From: Dipteronia dyeriana
Taxonomy: Eukaryota > Streptophyta > Magnoliopsida > Sapindales > Sapindaceae
Assembly (NCBI GenBank): GCA_032871835.1
Contig: CM065297.1
Coordinates: 27,537,598 to 27,601,597, forward strand
DNA length: 64,000 bases
Direction of reading: 5' to 3'
Position 1 is the first letter of the stretch. Every line of letters begins with the position of its first letter. A model generated the notes under the pieces. It searched no databases. It worked only from the letters and a program-made list of their open reading frames with translations, and had not been told where the DNA came from. The position numbers and the translations under genes were made by a program. This document shows positions 1 to 10,534 of this stretch, in pieces.

Positions 1-879
1 GTTAATACACTACAGCTCTCACCTAAGTATCAAATACCTAACATGTGGAATATTGATAATAAGATCGTCCTTAAATGGACGATCAGTTCAGAAAAGATCC
101 TATTAGGATCAATTTGACTACATATCATGATAACCCGGTATCGAGTCATTTGCTACTAATTGTTTGATCTTCATACATGTGTTGATTTCTATAATGCCAA
201 GTTACTGTTGCTTGAGTGCATGATAATGGCTTGATGAAGATACGATAAAGACCTCTATCAAGGTACCCTCAGATTTAGTTAAGTCAGGATGGCATATGGG
301 GCTACACCTAGGTCGAAAAAAGAAAATTCAGCCAGGTATCAAGAGCAACTGTTATTACCTACCCTGCTAGTTAACTCATAAATTACTTAGCGAAATTGAA
401 TGAAGCGGTAAGCAGGAATCAATCAAAGCAAGCATGAAGGGAATCTAAATATGTTTCATTGACCATGGATAGGGAGCCTATCCCCTTAGCAGGTTACATA
501 GGTTATAGGGGGAGCCTATTACCCCATCAGGACATATCAAACTCAGCAGGGAGCCCATCCTCAGGTTCCCGGCTACACACATAAAAGAAAAACAATACCC
601 TGTTAGTTGGGTTAAAAGAGTTGTTTCACGATTCAAGCAAGGCACCAACCCCCTCTTTCAGGCATTACAAACAAACTCCTCAAATAAAGTAATATGTCGG
701 CCTCCTCTCCTGGTAATTCCCTCATGTCACTCCTTCCTATAGGGGTTGCCTATCTTCTGGCTGTTCAGCCGGACCTTTAGCTAGCACTTGATCGACCATC
801 GCCATAACCACAAGAGGAATGGGCTCGTTCTATGAAGTAGTAGTCTCGACTTGACCGTCTGCTCCTCCTCCTCAGCGGC
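1..879. other. non-coding spacer of element J
   Basis: No reading frame or RNA gene is recognised. By analogy with elements D (20540-21650) and G (32905-33990) this is the untranslated stretch between the integrase end and the antisense ORF of a Tat element. Its left limit is outside the window. Confidence 0.45.
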
Positions 880-3309
880 TCTTTCAGAATGAGCCACGTC
901 GACCTGGCCCCCTACCTCCTTTCGAACCCCCGAAAGATCATTTTCAGCTTCCAGATGAGCAAGATAACCTTTTTCAACCTAGCTAGACTGGACCTATGCA
1001 TTTATTGAAGCAAGATGGACCCCACCAGAAGCTTCACCGGGCCTGAGCTATAAGGAACGAAAGGATGGAGTGGAATACCCATATCGACCACTTGCTTGCC
1101 AGCTCTAGCATCGTCTGAAGTACCAGTTGCGCCACCAATGGGATGGGACATTTCCTCAACTTTATCCATGATCTTCTCCTTGTCCCAGCCATCGATGATA
1201 GAAAGGCTGAAGGGTGAAGGCGTCTCTACAGCGACCTGGTAAGAAGCATAGAAGTATCTACTCCCGAAAGAGGCTTCTACCTCTGTCTGTAGCCTAGCTA
1301 TCTGGGCATGCAGGTCTAGGTTTTCTGCCTCTTATCTTCTGGCTTCCATTTTTCAGTTATCCCTCTCCTCTTTACGCTTTGCCAACTTTAGGGAATCCAG
1401 GTCGAAGATCCGCTTCAGCCTTTAGTAGTCGAATTGAGGCTCAGCCAGCTTTTTCTCAGCCTTGTGTTAGTTATCGATCATCTCATCTCATGTACTAGAT
1501 CCCGAACCTGAGCGAGCAAGTCCACAGCAGTCTCAGCTTTAACTTCAGCCTTTACAGCCCGCTCACGCAAAGAGGCCACCTGATGGCTCATAGCAAAATT
1601 GTATTTGAAGGCCTACAGTAAAAAAAAAACTCAAGTCAGTACATAACTAAATAACCATTCAAATCACAGATAAAGGAAAATGATTACCTCGACTAAGAGA
1701 ACGGATCCCTTGGTAATCAATTGGTCGGTAGGCGTTGAGGCCATTGAGGAAAGGTTACCACCTAGACAAGAGGCAATGAATCGGTTCACTACCTCGCCCT
1801 GGTCCACAGATTTAGATGGAGGTTGGGGACGATCTCCAGGTCTCTTAATAGCAGCAACCTCTAAACTTCTTCTTACCGATATGGATGCAGAATAAGGAAT
1901 TGAAGCGGCAGGCATGCCAACTGAGGAGGTAGTAGTGATGGTGACCTTAGCGGTAGGAGGGGTAGCACAGGCGGTAATAGTGGTAGAAGCAGTATAAAGA
2001 TTGGAAGTTCCCTTACCACGTACCCTGGAGGCCCGAGATTCGAACACCTCCAACATGGACTTAGGACGGGTGGCTGGAAGGGTAGGAGCAGGCTGAGTTA
2101 CTGTAGGAATTGATGGATGCCCACCTTCCCCGATCAAGGTCGCTGAAAGGCATCCCTGATCCGGACTATCAGGAGAGAAAAAAAGAGTGCAAGCTTGTTG
2201 AGAGCCTTGAATAATGGGCGCCACAACATAAAGTGTAAAAAATATGAGTGAGGTTAGTTTTAAGGCAAGAAATAGTAGAGTAAGCTAACTCATAATTCCA
2301 TTCTTACTAGGAGAGGCAACAAAAATGTGCAGGTACTTGTTCACCTCTCTAAAATCGAAGGAGTCGGAGGTGGGGTACTTTGTGTTCATAAAATTTCAGG
2401 CATTGATGGCCTTCAAGATCGCCTCAGACTAGGCTAGCAAAGAGTTCATGTTCTGGGAGGGCTTATCATTGAAGGCGGTGGGAACTTCGAATTCAAGCCC
2501 GCTAATATAAATTGATCTTCCCAATGCACCGTCAATCAGTACCCATTCATCCTTCCAGGAAGGATCCTTCTTGTCAGCGCTTGGCACTACAGAGTTGAGT
2601 TTGTTCTTGGCTTTGGTGTAGAATTGCCCTCTTGGGTCGGGAGATAGGTTACCAATCTAGAAAACATATGCCAGTTCCTCGGCCCCTAGCTCCCTCGTGA
2701 GATTGCCCCTTTCACATTGCTCCCTCCACATCATGAGGAAGACCACCAGGTGCCTTCAAAAGACTGGAGTTAATTGGAAGGGAGTGAGTTACAAGGCATA
2801 AAGAGCCTGTCAGAGGGTGGGTGAAGGGGTAGCCTTACCCCGCTTTCAAGAGCAGCGAGGTAGATTAGAAGTACGTCTTTGGGATGAGTGAAGACATCAT
2901 AGTTCTTGGAAGGGATGGGGATACATATGCTGTCAAGGATGCCAAACTTGCTCCTTAGATGGCCAATCGACTCTTCTGTGACGATAGAGTCAGGGATGAC
3001 CCGGAAGTCAAAAGGAAGAGCGAGATCTCCAAGAGGGACATACGAGACCCAGATCGGACATTCACCAACCGCCTTGCCACCGAAATCGCCACCGAAATCA
3101 ACACTCGACTCTCTGTTGACCAATTCTAGCGGATTCTCGAGTCGGTTCAAAAAGCCAGACCCTATAGCAATATTCCGGTCTGAGCGATGGCGTAAATGAG
3201 GAGAAAGATCATCCCCACTATCTTCTTGAGCTCGCTTCCCATGTGCAAGACTAAAGGCCTTGTCACCCTCCACCATGCGTTCGATTGTGTCAGAACTAGA
3301 AGTTGACAT
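880..3309 (-). pseudogene. antisense extra ORF (PF04195-like) of element J, degenerate
   Basis: This reads on the minus strand, opposite to the element. A plausible start is the Met at about 3309 (MSTSSSDTIERM). The first segment (to 2770) contains VRLPLHPPSDRLF, which resembles the plant 'putative gypsy-type transposon' domain (PF04195). A Ser/Thr/Pro-rich linker (2224-1664) follows, then a charged heptad-like stretch (about 1600-1480) and an acidic tail. The linked frames are separated by stops and shifts, so no intact protein is made. The equivalents in D and G show the same plan of N-terminal domain, linker, coiled coil and tail. The function of this protein family is unknown. It is called a pseudogene with fair confidence, and the exact C-terminus is uncertain. 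Confidence 0.6.
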
Positions 3310-3700
3310 TGCAACAAGAAGGTTTAGATCGAAAAGGCATAGAAACACAGTGAAGTATTCTGCATAAACAAAGAAGGGAGAAAGTTTTCTTGAAGTGTAT
3401 TTGAAATTTGAAAGGGAAGCGTGAGAAAGATGAGGATACGATCGGGTTTAAATAAGAGAAAACATAACGGTAGCGAATGCATCAATAACGAAAGCACGAT
3501 TTCAGAGATTTCCTCGGTTCCAGCACACCGTCATAGCGTGACAGCTTTTGAAAAGAAGCTTTAATCCCTAGCTCACAACATGTAATCAACAATTAATGAG
3601 GGATTTTCTCCATGATTTGGGCAACTAAAAGAAAGGGAAATTTTCAAAAGTAAAATTGGAAATTCGACTCCAACCACGACCCAATCATCGGTGTTCAAGT

Positions 3701-3713
3701 TAGAGGGGACTTC
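3701..3713 (+). other. polypurine tract of element J
   Basis: A purine-rich run (TAGAGGGGAC plus three bases) lies directly against the TGTTAAC start of the LTR, where plus-strand DNA synthesis is primed in LTR retrotransposons. Confidence 0.55.
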
Positions 3714-4933
3714 TGTTAACAGACAAATTTGGCTAGGGACCAAAGGAAAATTTTCCATCTTCCAGCCTTCATTCAAGGGTCCAAACCCAGGCCTATGCAA
3801 TAAGGTATCAAGGTCCCTGAGGTCAAGCTACCATGCGACACTACAGGAGCAAGGCGAGGTCACCCATACCCTATTAACATTTTGGATGCTTCCAGGCCCA
3901 CCAATTAAACCGCGACATGACCACAACAAACTCCCTGTAATGGGATAGGAGCCCGAAGCTATGTCAACATGGGAATATCTGAGTACCATGTGGTTGAGGT
4001 ATCTTACGACCTCCATTGGGGCAAGCTACCATCTATACTTCCACCAAGAAACCTTTAGGCTGACGAACTAGTCTTGCAATGCCTTTTTGCTTCATCGAGG
4101 TATAGTCTCAACCTATCCAAGCAGGAGAGGAAGAAGCCCGTAAAGCTCTGTTTTCATTGAAAAGCACCCACACGATTAGGTCAAGCTCCAAAGGAGGTCC
4201 AGAGTGGACGGATCAAGCTCCCAGTAACACTATCGACACTGAAATGTACCTCGCCCTTCGAGGTAGCATATGCCATATTCGATGACCTCCATGAGGTACT
4301 TTGCCAGGGCAACATATAGGATCAGAATTACACTCCAACGTGCATTAAACCATTACATGCCTACAGGTCAAGTCATTGAAACCAAAGAGGAAACAAACTT
4401 ATCTCCCACCCAGATATCCTCGAATCAATTGATTAGCCAAAGTCAAACGTAACATCCCACCTATTAAGGAGGGATTTGATTCAGTAATTTAAGGCATGAG
4501 AATACCCAGCTAAACCTAAAATCTACGTTATAAATATGCATGAAGGAAGAGAAGAAAAATCGAGACCTAGATTCACCACCGGTTAACAAAGCTCCATTGT
4601 AGCCTAAGCTCTATCAGTAGAACACGGCCACCACCAGTAAATCTAGTCCACTTATCGACAGGAACGAGGTTGCCACCTTCAGTCCATTTAGTGAGAGAGA
4701 GAGAGAGAAGGATTTAGAGATAGGAATTCCCTGTAATCAATCGATTTTCATCAATAAAATAGAGGTATTACCCTTAGCTACCATGTAATTGATTGCTCAT
4801 TATTATCACCCCACCTCTATTTTTTACACCTAGTATCGATACCGAGGGTACCTACCCTGACCGCGACCTCCGAGGTAGTGGTCTTGACGGTGTTAACTGA
4901 TATTCCTTACCTCGAATGAATTTTCAGTTAACA
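3714..4933 (+). repeat. 3' LTR of element J
   Basis: The 1220-bp block starts TGTTAACAG and ends CAGTTAACA, so its termini are inverted. It contains a GA microsatellite at about 4692-4708. Its last 200 bases align by eye with the end of the solo LTR at 41979-43007 (shared words include CTACCCTGACCGCGA and GGTGTTAACTGA), so both belong to one LTR family. The small ORFs inside it are not genes. Confidence 0.75.
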
Positions 4934-4935
4934 TA

Positions 4936-5576
4936 TGGTATCCTACTCACATTTAATAAATGGAGCCACGATAACCATATCTATAAATGAAGTCCTCTAT
5001 CGATTAACAAACGAATACCACCAACCCATCAAGGATAGATTGTTCTTTATAATCGAACTCATTGATGGCTCAAATGATAACACTTGTAATCATAGGTCCA
5101 TCATTTATCTTAGGATTGAGATAGACTTTTCGATTGTCCTCAAGTGAAAACGTTTTTCCATTGATGGTTCTCAATAAAGTATTTCACTGTGATCATATTC
5201 AATGCACCTAGTGCACTAGATTCTTTTGCCCGAAGACACCACACTTTGATGATTTTAGACTTATTGTAACATATTTTATCCCACTCAAATGCTAGCAAAA
5301 GTATCTAAAACTTTAACAAGGTAAAGGCACACAACCTTTATCTTAAGTTACGAATATTATTCAAGACTAACTAAAGAATTGTGTCTACCTCATACATATC
5401 CAAATGTACAAACAATTCTTCTTTACTCATAGTCTTTTAACCTTATGATTTACTTTTGACAATTATAATAATTAAACAATAAATGCTATAAGATTTTTTA
5501 AACTAGAAATCACTTTAATAATATGAAAAGATTGTCAAATACATTATTACACTCTTGATATTGAGCAAAATCTGAA
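4936..5576 (-). repeat. copia LTR fragment E1
   Basis: It matches the right-hand 640 bases of the copia LTRs at 14433-16721 and 43372-45491 (same path from CTACTCACATTTAATAAATGG to the ACTCTTG..GAGCA end). The left two thirds are missing because element J is inserted at 4934. The right end abuts integrase sequence, so E1 was itself an insertion in remnant M. No TSD is recoverable inside the window. Confidence 0.8.
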
Positions 5577-5579
5577 CGT

Positions 5580-6150
5580 AGACAAATGAACAAATTGATG
5601 TTGTAAACAAGATCGTCCTAAACACTTTGAAAGCCAAGCTTGCTAAAAAAGAAAACCAGGCAGACAAGCTGTGTGAAGTACTTTGGGCATATCGGATGAC
5701 CGAAAGAATGTTAACAGGAGAAACTCCCTGTTCATTAGCGTTCGGGAGTGAAGCAGTAGTCCCAGTCGAGGTAATCTGCACCTCCTCAAGAATACAATTG
5801 TATCATCATGATGCAAACCTGGACATGCTGGAACAAAATCTAAATGAGCTAGAAGAAAAATGGGACTTAGCGGGAGTAAGAAACGCTGCTTACCAACAGA
5901 TAACAGCTTGATATTACAACTCACATGTCCGGGAAAGAGGATTTCAGTTTAGGATTTTGGTTCTTAGGAAAGTGTCCCCAAATACAAAGGGAAAGAGCAG
6001 CTGGATCATTGGTAGACAACTGGAAAAGGGCCCTATCAAGGTGGTTGAATTAGCCAGCCATGGAGCATATCGTCTTACCCGACCAAATGGGGGAGAATCG
6101 CCCGATCATGAAATGCCCAATACTTAAAGATTTTCTACTTGTAGAGGATT
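5580..6150 (+). pseudogene. pol: integrase C-terminal part of remnant M
   Basis: The frame from 5588 reads EQIDVVNKIVLNTLKAKL, followed by VLWAYRMTERMLTGETPCS and AFGSEAVVPVEV. These are the standard distal integrase signatures of Tat/Ty3 pol. It carries the catalytic Glu region (equivalent to 'SEVVNK' in D) but lacks the zinc-binding and DD part, which was cut off by E1. A TGA at about 5909 interrupts the conserved YYNSHV motif. The 3' part continues through RLTRP to a terminal FYP-like end near 6150. It encodes no functional enzyme. Confidence 0.75.
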
Positions 6151-6486
6151 CGGTTTTTATGTTTTACCCCTTTTCATTTGATAGATAGACATTAGAATTA
6201 GGGTTCTATGCATGTGTAAATAGACCCTAATAATACCCATGAAAGTGGCGCAAAAAAGCAAACAAGATAGTAAGTGAGATTGAGAGGTAACAATTCGTTC
6301 ATAGTGAAATTCTTTCTGTGCCACCTCTGGCAACCAAGGTTTTTTAACCTCTTTGGGTTTTCCATGTAAAACTTTATGTCTTGTATTCTTGATTTATTTT
6401 ATTGCCTTATAATTCAATTGTTTGTTCATATTAACTTGTTAGACTCTTGGTTAAATTCACATAATCCAAAAATCACCATCTACAGC
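6151..6486 (+). repeat. partial LTR (R-U5) of remnant M
   Basis: It shares the promoter-proximal words GGTTCTATGCATGTGTAAATAGACCC and the final CAAAAATCAC with D's 5' LTR (11601-12381). The U3 half is absent. It ends TCTACA just before a primer site. Confidence 0.6.
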
Positions 6487-6487
6487 T

Positions 6488-6506
6488 GGTGCTAGAAAGA
6501 GTGGGA
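6488..6506 (+). other. primer binding site of remnant M
   Basis: TGGTGCTAGAAAGAGTGGG follows the LTR end by two bases. It is the same motif type as D (TTGGCACTAGAAAAAGGGG) and G (TTGGCGATAGAAGAAGGGG). The priming tRNA was not identified. Confidence 0.55.
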
Positions 6507-6519
6507 TCGAACACTAACA

Positions 6520-7262
6520 CCTGTTGAAAATTCATGAAACTGTAACATGGAAAATAGTAGAGACGGAAGCCAATCTCCACATGACCCTAGCACCTCATGC
6601 GGTGTTAACAACTCAAGTTTACCAAACACCAGTGCTCTCGAAGGAGATTTTACTCTTCACGGAAGTCAAGAGAAGGCGTGACAACATCTACAGATGTCGT
6701 TCCAGGTATTTCCCCAGATACATTACAGTAAGTCCAAGAGTCCTTACATAAAGTAAATGAAGAAGCTGCTAGACAAGGAATCAGCATAACAGCTACCTCC
6801 AACTTGACCTTATAGTATTAGCTATCTACACTGGTGATGGCCTAGGATCCTAGGGTACGTTATGAGATATTGGCAACGACCCAAGGCACGCCACAGAAGT
6901 CTGGTAGAGATAGGGCAGATCATCGTGAAAGACAGGAACATTCAAAAAAAAAAAGATGATCGCTAAGATGACCAGGACCTGAAGAAGTGTAGGGCCCAAA
7001 AAAAAATAGAAACATGACAACATAGGGAGTCCAGTTTACAAGGGGTCATAGGAAGATACCATGAAGAGGGGACCAGATATGATCCAAAAGATAGGTAGAT
7101 CGGTCGTAGGCAGAGATCCTGATCAATTTCAACTGACGTGGAAGCTCTGTCCAAAAAGCATAGAGAGACAACCCCTACGGCTAAATATGACTTCCTGATG
7201 CCCAAGTCAAATGACGAATCTTTTGGGATCCTTGTGGCCTCACCATTCGTCAAAAGTTTGAT
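6520..7262 (+). pseudogene. gag: degenerate gag start of remnant M
   Basis: The DNA follows the same path as the start of gag in element D (for example AGAAGCCAATCTCC after the leader, and ATTTGACGAACGG / GTTTGATGAACATG at the end), but stops and frameshifts interrupt every frame. It breaks off at 7262, where sequence of another LTR family begins. Confidence 0.5.
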
Positions 7263-7265
7263 GAA

Positions 7266-7397
7266 CATGAGTAGTTAAACCCATAATGGGAGTTATGTAA
7301 TTGAATATGAATTTGCAGGCTTTTCACCTTACTTTGATTTGATTGATATAGTTCCCTTCATTGTGCTTAATTATGTTTAATTGTCTCTTGAATTAAG
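7266..7397 (+). repeat. K-family LTR fragment
   Basis: About 130 bases align with 57495-57630 of the K 3' LTR (GGGAGTTATGTAATTGAATA, CTCTTGAATTAAG). It then meets a 20-base word (GGCCAAAATATATAACAATT) that is also found at the outer end of the H LTR. Confidence 0.7.
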
Positions 7398-8090
7398 GGC
7401 CAAAATATATAACAATTCTAGAGAAAACCTTATAACAAAACAAACAAGACTGGAACAAACATGACTCGATCTAAAATTTTCGTAGACCCAGAATTGTTGC
7501 AACACCAACTAATTGAGAGATAAACAAGAGAGAATAAGAGCATGACCGGATCATAAAATACACCCTTGTCCCCATTTCCTACCTTTTGTTCTTGTTTTTA
7601 AGAATTTTTGTGTATTTAATGTGATTGTAAGCCTTGTGTAGGTACATATACCCTACATAAGGTATTTGAGCTTAATTGAAGAGTTTTGGAGGTTAAAGGG
7701 TAGAATTTGGAATGGCTCATACAGAACACCCAAATTCGAAAAGCCTTATCTCCCTCCTCAGATCGAACTACATTTTCCTTTACCATCTTTCGGAATGCAC
7801 CGGATGTTTACTTTCCAATGCACTTTACAAATTTCAATTCCGAATTTCCCAGAGAAAGTTATGGCAATTTCTGTATTGGTGCGCATAGCTGTCAGGCCAT
7901 TCCGCTGTTCGTACAACGTCCAAACTGTGGAAATGGGCAAAAACCTTAAAAAAAAAAGTGCTCTGTGGTACGCCCATTGATGTGTACCATGGAAACGAAC
8001 CACAAAATACTCAGAATTGTGATTTTTAGCCATTTGCTTAAGGGTATTCTTATCTTTTCACCCCAATGTGTTGCCCTAACTTCCAAGCAC

Positions 8091-8098
8091 TATAAATA
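8091..8098 (+). promoter_or_regulatory. TATA box in LTR-like block P
   Basis: TATAAATA is followed by a C/T-rich stretch. It is a plausible LTR promoter, with no experimental support. Confidence 0.45.
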
Positions 8099-9034
8099 CC
8101 CCCATTTCTCACCTCTCTTCGGACTTCTCTTCCCCCCTCTCACGCCCAAACACTTCTCTCCTCCATTTTCTTCTTTTTTCTTCATATTCTCCATTAATAA
8201 GGAGTGATTCAAGCTCCCATTGAGGTTTTTACTCCAATGGTGCTCACCATAAAACCTTCACCACACCATTATACACTTCCTCCATCTATTTAAGAACCGA
8301 TTTCAAGGAAATATGAGTGGTCTTAGGACTAAAAACAAGCTAGGAGGGTTTTGGAGCATCTTTGGAGGGTTCGTCTTCAGGGGTTTGCTCTTTTTTACTC
8401 ATTTTCCTTGTATTTTTATTTCTTTAATGTATAAGCCCAAATTTGGAAATTCGTAAACCTTTCACTTGCTCTATGTATGTATTTTTGTTCATAAATTCAT
8501 TTAAGTTTTGTTTTGCTCTTTGATTTATGTGTTTTGAGCTCTTATTATGATATATATGTGTGTGGATGGTTAGAAATCATTTTGTGTCCTTGAATGGGTT
8601 TAGGATTAGTTTTAATTTAGAGTAGTTACCCATGATTGCTTATTGATTAATTGATGACTTGAAATACAATGTATTGATTGATTTGAGTGATTAGGGATTT
8701 TTGCCCCAAAGAGTAGAAAAGGCTAGATCTTGAATTTTGTTGTTGAATTGGCCTTGGTTCATTTAATTATTCTTAATGGGTCTTTCTAAGACACAAATTG
8801 CCCATCTTTGGCCAGAATGGGTGATGAATTGATTTAGGGAAAATTCTCAATTCAAGAGGATGAATCTTTTACCTAAATTGGATGTTCTTAAGGTTTTTAC
8901 AATTGCATTGATGCACATTAGTGTTAGGTGAACTTGCTTTCCATTCGTATTCATCAATCTTGAGAGTTTAGATAAATTGGGAGAGATCTCCCTGTTTTGT
9001 TGAAAAGGTTATGGATTCATAAGATTTGAAAATG

Positions 9035-9108
9035 TTATAGTCATCCAGTGGTGAGGACAGCTCGGATTGAGACCCGAGAAAACCGGTGTTCGATTCCGGG
9101 TTACAAAT
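9035..9108 (+). other. tRNA-like segment, possible SINE head
   Basis: It has a D-arm/A-box-like AGTGGTGAGGACAG, a CTCGG...CCGAG anticodon-type stem with an 8-base loop, and a T-arm CCGGTGTTCGATTCCGG containing the B-box GTTCGATTCC. No convincing acceptor stem forms, so this is not a working tRNA gene. The T-rich tail to about 9170 (repeated TTTGTATC) would suit a tRNA-derived SINE, or an old tRNA relic inside block P. Confidence 0.5.
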
Positions 9109-9906
9109 TAGGGGCCTCTTTTCTATCAAATTTGTGTTTCTTTCTTTGTATCTTTGTATCTTCTTCGATGTGTACTTTGATTCATTAGGAATTTGATATA
9201 ATCCTAGTATTGTTGCCCTTTTTATTACATATGCTTGTCATTGGTTGATATGGCCCTTCGAAATGCTTAAAGCCTTTGAGTGGTTAGCCACCATTCGATT
9301 GAACCTAGGTTGTATGTGAAGAAGCGAGAGGCAAAGCACTCAATGTGCATTCAGTAGATTGGCCACTACGTGTAGAGACTACGTACGGTTTTGCATGTAT
9401 TGTAGCTATGTGTGTCTCATTGTTCTTAACGAACTCGAGTGTTTTTCGGACAATCATCGACAGATGTTGCTGGTGCATATAGGTATAATCGATCATTGCT
9501 AGAGTGAGTCAATTGGCAAGGATTAAATGAGCATGTCATTCAACTTTGGCTATGCATGTTGAATGAAATTGTGTGACTGCTATGGTGGAGTCATTTGCTT
9601 AGTTTGTCCATTTACATTCTACATCACTTCATTCCATCCTATCCATGTACATATTTATTTATGTAATTTGTTAGGTTAGTTTTGCATTTACTTTTCAACA
9701 TATTTTTTTGCATACGCAACACACGAGTTAGCTCGGAATGTTGTAATAATACCTAGAACTAGATACGGTAGATGAATCTCACCTCCCTGTGGAATGATAC
9801 CCTTGCTTGCCGATTTACTAGTCTTTTGCTAATTTAGAGCACATTACGTTGGAACTTTTTATAAATCTCTTTTTGGAATCCGTAATTCCCTAATGTCGAA
9901 ATCTGC

Positions 9907-9918
9907 GGGTATCAGAGC
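9907..9918 (+). other. initiator-Met-type primer binding site of block P
   Basis: GGGTATCAGAGC differs by one base from TGGTATCAGAGC, the common plant PBS complementary to the 3' end of initiator tRNA-Met. It sits right after the LTR-like block. Confidence 0.6.
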
Positions 9919-10534
9919 GAGGAATAGGTTCATGTAAAATGTTTTAAATAACTCCAAGACAATGCAAGAGGAAACTCGCACAACACGAATCCCACACTTT
10001 AAGAGCCCTTGCCTTAGAAACTACTCACTCTCATGTCTTGAGTGTAATTCGCTTTGATTCTAGGTTCTCACATGGGATCTCTCTTCGTTTTCCTCTCGGA
10101 ACCTAGGTTCACACTCATGCAAGATGTATACAAATGAAGTTATGTATTGGAATCAAATTAGTAACTTACATTTAATATGGATTAAAAGCTCTTTTTAGTA
10201 AATGAGTCTCATGAAATAATCAAGTGTCATGAACGTGGAAAGAGCATGCATTGACTAATATTCCCATTTTAGATTTCCCCTAAGATCAATTAGGTCAATA
10301 TCCTTTAGTTGTATTGGGGTCATGGTGATTAGAGATTAGAAAGAATAGGAATTTAGGAACAAAGCGTTAATCAACCAAGTAAAGGGAATACATTTTACAC
10401 TTAAACATTAGACTCCTCATGCAACACTAATTTAAACATACATTATGGTGTCCAGGCATACAATTAAATTTCAAGCGCAACGCTAACTACTCATGTTATC
10501 TTTTTCAGTAGCGTTTACAATTTAATCAAGGCAA
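9919..10534. other. unassigned AT-rich stretch
   Basis: It may be the leader or internal part of the element that owns block P. No ORF, repeat or RNA is recognised. Near 10535 the sequence switches to recognisable H internal sequence. Confidence 0.4.

Larger units (their letters stand above)
1..4933 (+). mobile_element. Tat-lineage Ty3/gypsy retrotransposon J, 3' part
   Basis: This is the right-hand end of an LTR retrotransposon whose gag-pol lies left of the window. Reading left to right it has a non-coding spacer, an antisense extra ORF, a polypurine tract and a 3' LTR. The same order is seen in the better preserved element D, which supports the lineage call. Right of the LTR the sequence continues as the middle of a copia LTR (E1), so J was inserted into E1. 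The other part of E1 should lie beyond the left edge. Tat-lineage elements are known to carry extra, often antisense, ORFs between pol and the 3' LTR. Confidence 0.75.
5577..7262 (+). mobile_element. Tat-lineage gypsy remnant M (integrase end, LTR part, gag start)
   Basis: The order is integrase C-terminal coding, about 340 bases of LTR, a primer binding site, then gag-like sequence. This is what a tandem pair sharing one LTR, or a deleted copy of it, would look like. No antisense ORF and no LTR U3 region lies between the integrase end and the LTR, so a deletion is likely. It is older than E1 and J, which are nested in it. Confidence 0.65.
7413..9905 (+). repeat. LTR-like block P of an unidentified LTR retrotransposon
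   Basis: It lacks credible coding sequence. It has a TATAAATA box at 8091-8098 followed by pyrimidine-rich sequence, and near the end the phrase CCTGTGGAATGATACCC, typical of the 3' end of plant gypsy LTRs. An initiator-Met-type primer site follows at once. The left limit is approximate and no second copy lies in the window, so the LTR call rests on promoter plus PBS logic. The short ORFs at 7666-8207 fall over the putative promoter and are not regarded as genes. Confidence 0.5.

Noticed and set aside
7666..8207. Overlapping plus- and minus-strand ORFs of 80-104 codons
   Set aside because: They lie over the TATA region of LTR-like block P, have no domain features and overlap in several frames.
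9035..9108. A functional tRNA gene
   Set aside because: No 7-bp acceptor stem is present and the anticodon loop appears to have eight bases. It is kept only as a tRNA-like segment.
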